A stretch of 64,000 bases of DNA from an uncultured Prevotella sp. (GCA_900554695.1 USHV01000009.1:13968-77967); one strand, 5' to 3'; counted from the stretch's first letter, positions 45,144 to 55,186 are shown. The notes: a model not told the origin generated them from the sequence alone. Numbers and translations: made by a program.

Positions 45144-47444
45144 ATGAAGGTAAGATGTACATTTACAATGCTTGCATTACTTATGATAAGCGTGTTGTGT
45201 TATTCACAAAATAATCAGTATATCCTGTCAGGACAGGTCGTTGACAAAGCCGGAGCAGCTCTTCCAGGTGCGGGCGTCTCCGTTACAAACGATTCCGCCG
45301 TCACGGTAATGCGCGCTTCGGCCGATGCTGAAGGATACTTCTCACTGCAAAAAATACCGGAAGGTAATTACCATGTTACGATAACCTACCTTGGCTTTGA
45401 TGATTATTCAAAAGACATATACATGGGCAACGACGTGTCGCTCGGCAAGATAAGGATGCAAGAATCGTCACACATGCTCAATGAGGTTACGATCATGGGA
45501 CGTTATACCGACATAAAGCCTTCAGGCGAAACGGTAATACGTGTGGCCGGCAATCCGTTGGCAAAGGGACAGTCTTTCATCAATTTCCTGCGAAACGTCC
45601 GCAACCTTGACGTTACAGATAAGAGCATAAAGGTGCAGGGCAGAGACAACACCCTGTTCTACATAGACGACAAGGAGGCATCTTTCGACCAGCTGAAGGC
45701 TTTGTCTCCGTCAATGATTTCACGTGTTGAGATAGTTCCGCATGCCGACGCCTCTTACGGAGTCAATGCTACGGGCGGCGTGGTAAAGGTATATCTGCGC
45801 GAAGGAGGAGGCATGCTCGGCTCACTGTCGTTTTCCGGTCAGGCGGATAAATACGGATATGTGGACGGCACTCCGAGGGTCAATTTACTCTATTCAAAGG
45901 GAAAGTTTACCGTAAGTAACATGTTGCGGGGCACACCATACAGTCATTTTGTAAGCAAAAACGACCAGGACAACGGCGATGGACAAGATCACACCTTCAC
46001 TGACGTATTAAACAAGGACAGGGCTTTGACCGATAATCTGTCGTTAAGATACGCGTTCAACAATACTGACAGGATAGATGTTTACGGTTCGGTTAATCTG
46101 TTGAAAGAGAAGATGGTTACCAACAGTACGACCGGTACAGACAAACTGCGGCTCGGCAACAACCTGAAATCTAACAGTTACAGTGCCGGTATGCAGCTGC
46201 GCAAAGGCTTTGGCAAGAACGGAAGTTACGTACTCTTGGTGTCCGAATACAGCAAGAACAAGGATAATAAAGACGCTAACTATACTTATAACGGCGATGC
46301 TGACCCGGCAAACCAACGCACAGATATGGACAATTTCAACATCCGTCCCCGTCTGTACTGGAACTTTAAGGAAAACATGACCCTTAGCGCGGGAGCTGAA
46401 TTTTACTATCTCATCGACCGCCACAAGGATGACGGAACACAAAAGTTCAGTTACATAGCGGACGGCAATTATAATGCCTTGAGCCGCGACTATGGCGCAT
46501 GGGTGCAATATTCCGCAAAATTGGGCGACAGACTGTATGTACGTGCAGGACTGAATTACCACGGAACGGATACAGACTATAAGGATTTTCTTGACAATTC
46601 AAATAATGTCAGAATTTACGAGGACGGCATATACCCGACGTTGTTCGCCCAATGGACTTTCAACCAGAAGAAGTCTCATTATATATCCATAGGACTCAGA
46701 CACTATTATTCACTCCCTAATTATAATTACAGCCTCCCTACGGTGGTATGGCAGGGCGAGAACCTGTACAGCATAGGAAACCCCGATCTGAGGAAAGAAA
46801 ATTATTATGACGTCGAGATTTTCTATTCACCGAACAATGCCTGGTCTGTATCCTATGATTTCAATTACGGCGACAACATGGTGAACGTGATTATGCGCCG
46901 TGATGCCGACCGTCAAGACGTGTTCTATACAAGTCCGGAGAATACGGGCAACAGACAAAGACACACCGTGATGGTGGGTTATTCCGACAGAATTACGAAC
47001 TTCTGGTACACCAATACAAAGGTTTACGGCGTCTATGTCAACGAACACGTAGATCAGGAAGGATATAACTGCGCGATGGCACACTTCAGCAGTTATAACG
47101 ATTTCAGCGTATGCGACAATTTCGGACTTACCCTCGGCCTGTATGCCGAGACAAAAAGCAGGAACGCAAGTTATATATCAAACGCGAAATACAGTGTTGA
47201 CATGGGTGCCCGTCTCTCGCTTTTCAAGGGTAAGGCAGACGTAAGTTTAGTGTGGGCAAACATGTTTTACAACCGCGGCAACATAAAAGTCAAGGGACAG
47301 GATTTCACCTACATGCGGCGTGATTTAAGTCCTAATTCACGTGTTCAGCTGTCCGTATCATGGAACTTCAGCGCAGGTCGTAAGATAAAGAAGACAAGTT
47401 TGCCGACCGTCAGCGGAGAATATAGAGAAACACCTACATTCTGA
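45144..47444 (+). CDS. outer-membrane beta-barrel receptor (TonB-dependent receptor-like)
   Basis: 766 residues, same family as the 838-residue gene but divergent. Signal peptide (MKVRCTFTMLALLMISVLCYS), carboxypeptidase-regulatory-like domain at about 28-115 (SGQVVDKAGAALPGAGVSV), plug at about 125-220 (NPLAKGQSFINFLRNVRNLDV...VEIVPHADASYGVNATGG), barrel to residue 766. Codon usage and AT content are higher than in the first receptor. It is preceded by an unusually structured leader. Substrate unknown. Confidence 0.83.
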   Translation: MKVRCTFTMLALLMISVLCYSQNNQYILSGQVVDKAGAALPGAGVSVTNDSAVTVMRASADAEGYFSLQKIPEGNYHVTITYLGFDDYSKDIYMGNDVSLGKIRMQESSHMLNEVTIMGRYTDIKPSGETVIRVAGNPLAKGQSFINFLRNVRNLDVTDKSIKVQGRDNTLFYIDDKEASFDQLKALSPSMISRVEIVPHADASYGVNATGGVVKVYLREGGGMLGSLSFSGQADKYGYVDGTPRVNLLYSKGKFTVSNMLRGTPYSHFVSKNDQDNGDGQDHTFTDVLNKDRALTDNLSLRYAFNNTDRIDVYGSVNLLKEKMVTNSTTGTDKLRLGNNLKSNSYSAGMQLRKGFGKNGSYVLLVSEYSKNKDNKDANYTYNGDADPANQRTDMDNFNIRPRLYWNFKENMTLSAGAEFYYLIDRHKDDGTQKFSYIADGNYNALSRDYGAWVQYSAKLGDRLYVRAGLNYHGTDTDYKDFLDNSNNVRIYEDGIYPTLFAQWTFNQKKSHYISIGLRHYYSLPNYNYSLPTVVWQGENLYSIGNPDLRKENYYDVEIFYSPNNAWSVSYDFNYGDNMVNVIMRRDADRQDVFYTSPENTGNRQRHTVMVGYSDRITNFWYTNTKVYGVYVNEHVDQEGYNCAMAHFSSYNDFSVCDNFGLTLGLYAETKSRNASYISNAKYSVDMGARLSLFKGKADVSLVWANMFYNRGNIKVKGQDFTYMRRDLSPNSRVQLSVSWNFSAGRKIKKTSLPTVSGEYRETPTF

Positions 47445-47733
47445 TGAGATAACGTCTTAACGAATTATTTTTATGAAACGCTTTTAATGTCTGTCTCCGA
47501 CACTGTTCAATTGAACGTAGAGTGACTTTTCTGCGCATGGTGTGCAGGTATTACTGGGCGCAATACACCCCGAAATACTTGCCGCACCATGCGTTTCGCG
47601 TTTCTTCGGATAATGCGTTCCAACGGAGCAACGCATACTTTTCGTTCTGATTTTGCGGACAGACTTCATGACAGACAGAGAATTTCTTCCCGTATAAGCA
47701 TTGTTTTCTCCAGCCGGTAAGAAGACGATACGG

Positions 47734-48170
47734 GCGACTTTCAATTTATAACCTGATTTCGTTTTTTCCTTCTGAGTTTCCTTATATACCCCGAAAAATA
47801 AGCGCGTATTTGCGGACAGAACTTCCGTCGCGCGCAAATACGCGGATTATGAGAGGCATTTATATCATATTGATTATCAATGATTTATGTTTAAAGGGTA
47901 TTTCCTTGCAATGCAAAAAGCACCATTTCGGCATGCGAAATGGCCCATATTGGAGTGCGAAATGGTGCTTTTCATCCCCTGAAATGGGCTTTATCGCACT
48001 GCGAAATGGGCAATATCGGAAAGCGGAATCAGTATTTTCGGACTATGGTTCAGGGTATATCATGAGGCGGTTTGGGGCGGAACAGCCTTCATAATGCCGG
48101 ATTTAACATTTCTTCACATCTCTTTTGCGAAAATATTTTGTCAAAATTTAGTCAAGAAAAATTGTAAGTA
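47734..48170 (+). mobile_element. 437-bp MITE-like element, copy B
   Basis: Plus orientation. Leader starts GCGACTTTCAATTT, shares the CCGAAAAATAAGCGCGTATT segment and the hairpin arms CGCGTATTTGC (47803-47813) and GCAAATACGCG (47834-47844). Six 22-bp units at 47912-48043 follow (a seventh, degenerate, to 48065), then the tail with GCGAAAATATTTTGTCAAAA, ending AATTGTAAGT. Similarity to copy C also extends 40 bases to the left. It lies in the gap 47445-48555; a long imperfect inverted repeat (CGCATGGTG...CACCATGCG, about 47536-47593) precedes it. Confidence 0.85.
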
Positions 48171-48451
48171 CATATTTCGTTTTTCAGTTAAAAACGGTGA
48201 TGCCCGGTGGAGAAAAGGCACGCGAATGTTTTTTCTGACGGGCCTGAATGACGGGTCACGTTTGCAGTAATGAGTCATCGGCCTTGGCGGTATGGATTTG
48301 GATGAAAGGAATAAAGGCCGAAATGTCGTAAGCGATAAGGACAAGGGTGAAAGACAACCGAAACGGTTGAGGCCGTCAGTAAACACCATCCTGTCACCGC
48401 ATTTGTGTTTTTTTTCGTGCGTTTACGGTGTGTATTCAGAAATATTTTCCG

Positions 48452-48526
48452 TATATTTGCACATTCATAAACATTTAGCCGTCAAGGTATTATGTGGCGA
48501 CAGCGTGGCGGAAACGCCGCTGTGCC
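48452..48526 (+). promoter_or_regulatory. promoter and stable GAAA-capped hairpin before the His-rich gene
   Basis: -7 box TATATTTG at 48452-48459. The transcript leader then holds a three-helix hairpin: GGC (48496) with GCC (48524), ACAGC with GCTGT, and GGCG-GAAA-CGCC at the tip (48507-48518). It ends 29 bases before the TTG start. It could sequester the start region or stabilise the mRNA; it is too small for a cobalamin riboswitch. Confidence 0.6.
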
Positions 48527-48555
48527 GCAGTCATGTCAATGTAACGTAACCGGAT

Positions 48556-48894
48556 TTGAGCAAAAGATTACGCATACAGATATCTTTGTTCCTGCTTGTA
48601 CTCTTCGTAGTGTTCAAGGCAGGAGCAACGTTGTTTGTACACGTTCACGTCATTGACGGAGTCAAGATTGTCCATTCCCATCCTTATTCGGGCAGCAATC
48701 ACAGCCACTCATCATCTCAAATCCACTCCATAGCCTATGCCTCTGCCCAGCAGATGACAGCCCCCGGCGAATCCGCCACGCTGCATGTATGCCTTCATCT
48801 GCTCCATGTCTTTCTGCAGGACAGCACAGTAAGCGGTCTTGCAGCAGGCTGCATACATGGCGTCAAGAGCCGCGCGCCTCCTTATTTATATTAA
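48556..48894 (+). CDS. small His-rich secreted or membrane protein of a metal-uptake cluster
   Basis: 112 residues from a TTG start at 48556 (no ATG is available upstream in frame). A hydrophobic N-terminal segment (LRIQISLFLLVLFVVFKAGATLF) is followed by a His-rich stretch: VHVHVIDGVKIVHSHPYS...HSHSSSQIHS. It resembles small Bacteroidota proteins found before TonB receptor and PepSY genes, where the His clusters suggest binding of zinc, copper or another transition metal. Role inferred: periplasmic metal binding or sensing. It is 109 bases upstream of the receptor gene. Confidence 0.65.
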   Translation: MSKRLRIQISLFLLVLFVVFKAGATLFVHVHVIDGVKIVHSHPYSGSNHSHSSSQIHSIAYASAQQMTAPGESATLHVCLHLLHVFLQDSTVSGLAAGCIHGVKSRAPPYLY

Positions 48895-49003
48895 TATGTC
48901 ATTACGGTATGTCGGGCATTGTCTGGCAGCACCGCCCTTTCCATCATGCCGGAAGCATTCCGCCGACGGCAGACAAACCATTTATCACACATATTAATAC
49001 ACA

Positions 49004-51343
49004 ATGAGACACCATATTTTAATGCTTGCGCTGGCACTGTACAGCGCATACGGCACAGCGCGTACCGACGGAAACGGACCGGTGACGGAGGGTAACGCGG
49101 TAGCCGTACACGTAATAGAGAAAGACAGTGAGGACAATCTGCCTGGCGCGGTTGTAAAGATAAAGGAGACAGGACAGGCGGCTGTGACCGACGCAGACGG
49201 ACATTGCCTGTTCCGAAACATTCCAGACGGGACATACACACTGACCGTCAGACTTCTCGGATACTCCACACAGGAGAAGAAAGTGAGCGTGAGCCGCGAC
49301 TTCGCAGCCGACGTACACTTTGTCATGACAGCCGATGTCACCGTGACCGACGAGGTTGTCGTGTCAGCCAACCGCAACGAGACGAGCCGCCGCGACGCAC
49401 CTGTCGTGGTGAACGTACTTAACAACAAGCTCTTCGAAGCGGTCAACTCGTCCGACCTCGCCAAGTCTTTGAACTACCAGTCAGGGCTCCGCGTGGAGAA
49501 CAACTGCCAGAACTGCGGCTTCCCTCAGGTGCGCATAAACGGTCTGGAAGGCCCTTACTCACAGATACTCATCAACAGCCGTCCTGTGGTAAGCGCACTC
49601 TCGGGCGTCTACGGACTTGAACAGATACCGGTGAACATGATAGACCGCGTGGAGGTTGTGCGCGGAGGAGGATCCGCGCTGTTCGGAGCCAACGCAGTGG
49701 GAGGCACCATCAACGTCATCACAAAGGACCCCGTGAACAACTCCTTTCAGGTTTCATCGACGCTGTCAGACATGAACGGCAAGGCGTGGGAGCAATACTT
49801 CGGAGCCAACGCGTCGCTCGTGTCAGACAAGAACACCTATGGCGTGGCACTGTATCAGTCATACCGCAACCGGAATCCGTACGACGCGGACGGCGACGGG
49901 TTCTCGGAGCTCGGCAAACTCAACATGAACAGCTTCGGACTACGCGGATATTACCGCCCGTCGCAGTTCAGTAGGCTGGGCATAGAGTATCATGTCACCA
50001 ATGAGTTCCGCCGCGGCGGCAACAAGTTTGACCTCGAACCGTTCGAGACGGACATCACCGAGCAGACCAAACACGTGATAAACAGCGGTGGACTTACGTA
50101 TGATGTGTTCTTCAACAGTTACAAGCACAAGCTGTCGTTCTACTCGTCCATACAGCACACCGACCGCAACAGCTACTACGGAGCGCAGCAGAATCCGGAC
50201 GCATACGGCAAGACCGACGACCTCACATGGGTGGCGGGAGCGATGTACACCGGCAACTTCAGCCGCCTGCTCTTTGCTCCAGCCGTCATAACATCGGGCA
50301 TTGAGTATCAGAACAACTCGCTCCATGACGTGATGCTCGGCTACAACCGCGACATGAGACAGGACGTGCGCATCGGCGGCGGATTTGTCCAGAGCGAGTG
50401 GAAGATAAACCGTTTCACGCTGCTGGCAGGCTTCCGGGTGGACAAGCATAACCTTATAGACAATCCGATATTCAGCCCGCGCGTCAACGTGATGTACAAA
50501 CCGTCTGACAAACTGCAGGCGCGCCTCACATGGTCCACAGGATTCCGCGCTCCGCAGGCTTACGACGAAGACCTCCACGTGACCGCCGTCGGAGGCGAGG
50601 GTGTGCTCATCAGGCTTGCCGAAGGGCTGAAGCCGGAGCGTTCCAACAGTTTCAGCGCGTCGGCAGACCGCACGTTCAGCTTCGGGCACTGGCAAGCCAA
50701 CCTGCTCGTGGAAGCGTTCTACACACAACTCAACGATGTGTTTGTCCTTGAAAAAACGGGCACGGACGATTCTGGAAACATAATAAAGGAACGCCGCAAC
50801 GGCAACGGCGCGAGGGTGTACGGCATAAACTTCGACGGCAAGATAGCCCACGGCTCGGAACTGTCGCTACAGGCAGGCTTCACGGTACAGAGCAGCCGTT
50901 ACATCAAAAAAGAGAGTTGGAGCGAGGATCCTGACGTCGCTCCGACCAGATACATGCCCCGCACGCCAGGCTGCTACGGCTACTTCACACTCACGAGCGC
51001 GCCCTTGCGCAACTTCGACTTCTCGCTCTCGGGTGTCTATACGGGCAGAATGCGTGTGCCGCACATCGCTCCCGACGCCTCGGAGATACCCGCCGGATAT
51101 GAGTACAGCTACATCACGAAAGACGAGCTCGTGCATACGCCCGACTTTTTCGAGCTCAACCTCAAGCTCAACTACACATTCGTGCTCAGCGACCACGTGA
51201 AACTGAAGCTCAACGGAGGCGTGCAGAACATGCTCAACGCCTTCCAGAAAGACCTCGACAAAGGCGGTTTCCGCGACTCGGGATACTTTTACGGTCCGGT
51301 GCAGCCGCGCACATACTTCATCGGTTTCAAGATAACAAACTGA
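49004..51343 (+). CDS. TonB-dependent receptor with carboxypeptidase-like N-terminal domain
   Basis: 779 residues. Signal peptide about 1-20, carboxypeptidase-regulatory-like domain at about 35-110 (VIEKDSEDNLPGAVVKIKETGQAAVTD), plug at about 130-250 (VNSSDLAKSLNYQSGLRVENNCQNCGFPQVRINGLEGPYSQILINSRPV, then VEVVRGGGSALFGANAVGGTINV), then a 22-strand barrel. The NCQNCGF...GLEGPYSQ form is a distinct receptor group widespread in Bacteroidota. The context of a His-rich protein, a siderophore-type receptor and PepSY points to a metal or metal chelate as ligand. Confidence 0.88.
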   Translation: MRHHILMLALALYSAYGTARTDGNGPVTEGNAVAVHVIEKDSEDNLPGAVVKIKETGQAAVTDADGHCLFRNIPDGTYTLTVRLLGYSTQEKKVSVSRDFAADVHFVMTADVTVTDEVVVSANRNETSRRDAPVVVNVLNNKLFEAVNSSDLAKSLNYQSGLRVENNCQNCGFPQVRINGLEGPYSQILINSRPVVSALSGVYGLEQIPVNMIDRVEVVRGGGSALFGANAVGGTINVITKDPVNNSFQVSSTLSDMNGKAWEQYFGANASLVSDKNTYGVALYQSYRNRNPYDADGDGFSELGKLNMNSFGLRGYYRPSQFSRLGIEYHVTNEFRRGGNKFDLEPFETDITEQTKHVINSGGLTYDVFFNSYKHKLSFYSSIQHTDRNSYYGAQQNPDAYGKTDDLTWVAGAMYTGNFSRLLFAPAVITSGIEYQNNSLHDVMLGYNRDMRQDVRIGGGFVQSEWKINRFTLLAGFRVDKHNLIDNPIFSPRVNVMYKPSDKLQARLTWSTGFRAPQAYDEDLHVTAVGGEGVLIRLAEGLKPERSNSFSASADRTFSFGHWQANLLVEAFYTQLNDVFVLEKTGTDDSGNIIKERRNGNGARVYGINFDGKIAHGSELSLQAGFTVQSSRYIKKESWSEDPDVAPTRYMPRTPGCYGYFTLTSAPLRNFDFSLSGVYTGRMRVPHIAPDASEIPAGYEYSYITKDELVHTPDFFELNLKLNYTFVLSDHVKLKLNGGVQNMLNAFQKDLDKGGFRDSGYFYGPVQPRTYFIGFKITN

Positions 51344-51482
51344 CGTTCCAGGCACGGCAGACCTCTGCCCGCACCGCAACAAGCCCCATACAGGATGCCA
51401 CCTCGCATGCCATTACCTTAACTTGTGGCTCCACGCGGCATTTTCCTGTATGACGACTCATACAAATCATAATTATTGGGTA

Positions 51483-51513
51483 TTGTCTGTTATAAGCCCG
51501 TACCTTAACTTTG
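51483..51513 (+). promoter_or_regulatory. promoter of the siderophore-receptor gene
   Basis: TTG at 51483-51485, 20-bp spacer, -7 box TAACTTTG at 51506-51513. Confidence 0.7.
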
Positions 51514-51515
51514 CA

Positions 51516-51558
51516 GCACTCTTCAGACGCGCACTGACGCATCGGAAGAGTGCTTTTT
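51516..51558 (+). terminator. terminator hairpin at the very start of the siderophore-receptor transcript
   Basis: GCACTCTTC (51516-51524) pairs perfectly with GAAGAGTGC (51545-51553) and is followed by TTTTT. It begins 3 bases after the -7 box, so it spans the transcription start and first 35-40 bases. It could act as an attenuator or create a tiny terminated RNA. Confidence 0.7.
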
Positions 51559-51598
51559 GTATAAGGGATAATAACAATACAACGACAAACTTATTCAT

Positions 51599-53821
51599 AT
51601 GGAATCACACACAAAACACACAACACTCTTCAAAACACACACATGCCCTATCCGCATTTTGCCTCTGCTTGTCGCGCTCGCCGCATTCCTGCATGCCGGT
51701 GCGGAGAATGCAGAAGACAAAGACGCTCCCAACACAGTGGACACTATGAACATATACAGCCTGAAAGAGGTGGAGGTGTCTGCCAGCATGCGCAACCGCT
51801 TTGCCTCACCGACAAGCCACACCGTGGCGAAGATGCAGCTCGGCGACCTCGAGAATCCCCAAGTCTATCAGACGGTGAGCAGCGCGCTTCTGAAGGAACA
51901 GCTCGTCACGAATCTCAATGACGCTCTGAAGAATGTCCCGGGCGTACAGCGTCTGTGGGAGAGCACCGGCAGACAGAGCGACGGAGGAGAATATTACACC
52001 ATGCGCGGATTCTCCGTACAGCCCACCATCATCAACGGTGTGGCTGGTCTGAGCAACGGAGCTCTCGACCCGGCAAACGTTGCCAAGATAGAAGCGATAA
52101 AAGGTCCGTCGGGCACTCTATACGGAGGCAACCTCATAAGTTACGGAGGTCTGATAAACATAGTGACCAAGACACCCTACAACAGTTTCGGAGGCAGCGT
52201 GGGATATATGACAGGCAGCCACGGACTGAACAGGTTCACTGCCGATGTGAACACCCCTCTCAGCAGCAAGGCACACCTGCGTGTCAACGCAGCCTACCAC
52301 TATCAGCGCAGCTTTCAGGACGCCGGTTTCAGCCGGTCGCTGTTCATCGCGCCATCCTTCCGCTTCGACGCGAGCGACCGTCTGACGTTTCTTGTCAACG
52401 CCGAATACTACGCACCCGAGCGCGCAGTCGCTCCAATGATATTTCTCTACCGCTCGTCGGATGTGCAGTTCAAGGACACCAGACTCTTCGACGCGGCATA
52501 CAAGAGGAGCTTCACAAGCGATGAGCTCACCATAAGCAATCCCACTTTCGGGCTGCAGGCGCAGGCTTTGTACAACATCAACAGCCATTGGAGCTCTCAG
52601 ACAATAGTGTCGAGCAGCATAGCAGGGAGCGACGGCTACTACACTTACCTCTGGAACAACCCGTCGTCTCAGCTCTTCACACGCTACGCATCTAAGGTCA
52701 ACTCCACTTCCTCGGCAATAAACATACAGCAGAACTTCAATGCCGACCACCGCTTCGGCACCGTACGCAACCGCTTTCTTGCCGGTGCCGACTTCCTGCA
52801 GCGCAACATTGTGAACAACGCCAACCCGTGGGTGGCAAACGGAGAAGTGTCTTTAGCGGACGGAAGCGACACAGGTGTGCTTACGGCATCTGCCATAGAC
52901 AAGCTCGTGGCAGAAGGCAACGCCACACAAAGCAGGGCTAAGGTGACCATCTACGGAGTGTATGTGTCTGACGTGATAGACATCACACGCCACCTGTCAG
53001 CACTCGTCGGACTGCGCCTTGACAACTATTCGGGAGGCTCCATGTACGCAACGGAGGAAGTGAAGGACCAGCTTTCGTTCTCCCAGAAGCTCGGACTGGT
53101 GTTCCAGCCCCTGCCCGACAGGCTATCGCTGTTTGCCAACTACATGAACGGCTTCACCAACAACGACCCTGTATCAGTGTATGACAAGGACGGCAAGTTC
53201 GTGAAAACGAAGGTGCTCGACCCCGAACATGCCAACCAGTGGGAGGCTGGAGTGAAAGCCAATCTGTGGGACGAGCGGCTCACACTCACGGCAAGCTACT
53301 ATGACATACGTGTGGGCAACCGCAGCATGACCGACCCCGACAACCCGCTCAACACCATCCAGGGTGGCGTGGAAAGGAGCAAAGGCGTGGAGCTGAGCCT
53401 CACAGCCAACCCGCTGACAGGGCTCAACATCATCATGGGATACAGCTACAACGACAACAAGATTACCAAGGACGCCGCCGACGGCGACTATCTCGGACGA
53501 CGGTCGGAGAGCGCCGGACCGGCTCACATGTTCAACCTGTGGGCAAGCTACCGTTTCTTCACGGGTGCGCTGAAAGGCTGGTCGGTGGGTCTGGGAGGCA
53601 ACGCCGCAAGCGAGAACAAGATTCTCAACAGGCGCAGCACAGGCACATTCGCATTGCCCGGATATGTTGTCGTGAACGGACTCCTGTCATACACCGGCGA
53701 CCGCTACACCATTTCGCTCAAGGCAGACAACCTGCTCAACAAGAAATATTACAATGGATGGAGCACGGTGTCGCCCCAGCGTCTGTTCAATGTGTCCATA
53801 GGTGCGGAGTACCGTTTCTGA
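51599..53821 (+). CDS. TonB-dependent siderophore receptor
   Basis: 740 residues. N-terminal signal region (PIRILPLLVALAAFLHAGAE), a plug domain with the siderophore-receptor pattern NVPGVQRLWESTGRQSDGGEYYTMRGFSVQP and DPANVAKIEAIKGPSGTLYG (residues about 105-180), and a barrel ending in a C-terminal aromatic residue (GAEYRF). Lacks the carboxypeptidase-like domain of the other receptors, as FhuA-type receptors do. Likely takes up a ferric siderophore or similar chelate. PepSY gene follows at 64 bases. Confidence 0.88.
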   Translation: MESHTKHTTLFKTHTCPIRILPLLVALAAFLHAGAENAEDKDAPNTVDTMNIYSLKEVEVSASMRNRFASPTSHTVAKMQLGDLENPQVYQTVSSALLKEQLVTNLNDALKNVPGVQRLWESTGRQSDGGEYYTMRGFSVQPTIINGVAGLSNGALDPANVAKIEAIKGPSGTLYGGNLISYGGLINIVTKTPYNSFGGSVGYMTGSHGLNRFTADVNTPLSSKAHLRVNAAYHYQRSFQDAGFSRSLFIAPSFRFDASDRLTFLVNAEYYAPERAVAPMIFLYRSSDVQFKDTRLFDAAYKRSFTSDELTISNPTFGLQAQALYNINSHWSSQTIVSSSIAGSDGYYTYLWNNPSSQLFTRYASKVNSTSSAINIQQNFNADHRFGTVRNRFLAGADFLQRNIVNNANPWVANGEVSLADGSDTGVLTASAIDKLVAEGNATQSRAKVTIYGVYVSDVIDITRHLSALVGLRLDNYSGGSMYATEEVKDQLSFSQKLGLVFQPLPDRLSLFANYMNGFTNNDPVSVYDKDGKFVKTKVLDPEHANQWEAGVKANLWDERLTLTASYYDIRVGNRSMTDPDNPLNTIQGGVERSKGVELSLTANPLTGLNIIMGYSYNDNKITKDAADGDYLGRRSESAGPAHMFNLWASYRFFTGALKGWSVGLGGNAASENKILNRRSTGTFALPGYVVVNGLLSYTGDRYTISLKADNLLNKKYYNGWSTVSPQRLFNVSIGAEYRF

Positions 53822-53885
53822 TTATGCACACCGGACAAGCATAAGATGATATCAAATAAAAACCGTAACAAAGGCGTTAAATGTA

Positions 53886-55085
53886 ATGAAGATACGCAAG
53901 ATTGCCTATAAACTGCACCTGTGGGTGGGACTTGTGACGGGGCTGATAGTCTTCATCGTATGTCTCACGGGCTGTGTTTGGGCGTTCAAGCTCAACGGAT
54001 GGATTGACGGGAAAGTATCCGTGGCGTCAGTCACGAAGGCTCACGGCTTCATGCGTCCGTCGGTTGCCGTCGCCCGCTCGTCCGCCGCCGTTGGAGACAT
54101 ACAGCCAGAATCGGTCACCTACACGCCCGAAGGAGTTGTAGAGGTGGCATTCCGCGACAGCTCGGGGGTGACCTCAGTGAGTCTGGATGCCGCCGAAGGA
54201 CGAATCCTTGACGTGCGCCACACGCCGCAGCACGACATATGGAGCTTCATAGGTGAGGGTCATTACTCGCTCTGGCTGCCCGTAAGCATAGGACGCCCGA
54301 TAGTAGGCTACGCCACCCTGCTGTTCTTCCTGACCCTCATTTCCGGACTTGTGCTCTGGTGGCCGAAGAACCGCCGTGCGCTCAGAGCGGCTCTTCTGCC
54401 GAAGTGGAACGCCGGCACCCGACTGTCACGACGGCTTTACGACCTTCACAACGTAATAGGATTCTACGCCGCGCCGCCGCTCATAGTCATCGCCATGACA
54501 GGTATGGTGTGGGCGATTGACTGGTGGGGCGACGGCATATATGCCCTGACATCCGGAGGGAAGAGCGAGGTGCCGTGGCGGTTGGCACAGTCGGACACCA
54601 CAGCCGTCCTCTCTCAAAAAGACGGCGGCGGCTCATCCGCCACATTCGACATCACCCGTGCTGACATGCTCACAGACAGTCTGTACAGAACAATGTCCTC
54701 ACCGCGCCTCATGATGGTGTCGTTGCCCGACACGGCAGACAAGACCTCGGCTCTCGTAGTGGTGGCTCAGCGCGACCGGCTTGTATATTATGACGCTGAC
54801 CGCATGTCTTTCGACCGCTACACTTTTAAGGAAATCACCCCCGAAGGAGCATATCACGGAAAGTATGCCGACAAGGGTCTTGCCGACCGTCTGCGCCGTA
54901 TGAACTATGACATACACACCGGAGGCATAGCCGGACAGGGCGGTCGCGTCATCATATTCGTTGCCTCTCTCTTCGGCATGACCCTCCCGTGGACCGGTGT
55001 CGCGCTCTACATCAACAAGCGTCGGAAGCGGAACAAGCATAAGGACAAGACCGCAAACAAACGCATAACGCAGCATACGCCATAG
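53886..55085 (+). CDS. PepSY-associated transmembrane protein
   Basis: 399 residues: a start-proximal helix (YKLHLWVGLVTGLIVFIVCLTGCVWAF), PepSY-like regions (about 75-120 and 270-310), two central helices (VGYATLLFFLTLISGLVLWW and FYAAPPLIVIAMTGMVWAI), and a C-terminal helix with HTGGIAGQGGRVIIFVASLFG. Conserved His residues at helix ends suit heme or metal binding, as proposed for PepSY reductases that release iron from siderophores in the periplasm. Context with the siderophore receptor supports this. Ends at a strong hairpin, 55098-55131. Confidence 0.87.
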   Translation: MKIRKIAYKLHLWVGLVTGLIVFIVCLTGCVWAFKLNGWIDGKVSVASVTKAHGFMRPSVAVARSSAAVGDIQPESVTYTPEGVVEVAFRDSSGVTSVSLDAAEGRILDVRHTPQHDIWSFIGEGHYSLWLPVSIGRPIVGYATLLFFLTLISGLVLWWPKNRRALRAALLPKWNAGTRLSRRLYDLHNVIGFYAAPPLIVIAMTGMVWAIDWWGDGIYALTSGGKSEVPWRLAQSDTTAVLSQKDGGGSSATFDITRADMLTDSLYRTMSSPRLMMVSLPDTADKTSALVVVAQRDRLVYYDADRMSFDRYTFKEITPEGAYHGKYADKGLADRLRRMNYDIHTGGIAGQGGRVIIFVASLFGMTLPWTGVALYINKRRKRNKHKDKTANKRITQHTP

Positions 55086-55097
55086 CTGTATATAACG

Positions 55098-55131
55098 GAT
55101 GAGGATGCACCCGTAAGGGCACATCCTCATC
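55098..55131. terminator. hairpin after the receptor-PepSY operon
   Basis: GATGAGGATG (55098-55107) pairs with CATCCTCATC (55122-55131), 10 bp perfect, with CCC/GGG pairing inside. Only a short T-rich sequence follows (ATCTTTC). Confidence 0.7.
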
Positions 55132-55186
55132 ATCTTTCATCAATGAACTCACAATCTCATATGTCAACGTCTGCCGTAATCATGTA

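Noticed and set aside
47484..47837. Small protein with ANTRLFFGVY motif (also seen at 21161 and 63192)
   Set aside because: The frame lies in the conserved leader of the mobile elements. Similarity at DNA level extends into hairpins and beyond the frame, and it has no start-site context; it is best explained as a shadow of the repeat.
48460..48555. Cobalamin riboswitch before the His-rich/TonB receptor genes
   Set aside because: The leader is under 100 bases and lacks the B12 box; only one simple hairpin is present.
42321..53821. SusCD-type polysaccharide utilisation locus
   Set aside because: No SusD-like gene or glycoside hydrolase accompanies the receptors; the context is His-rich protein, siderophore receptor and PepSY.
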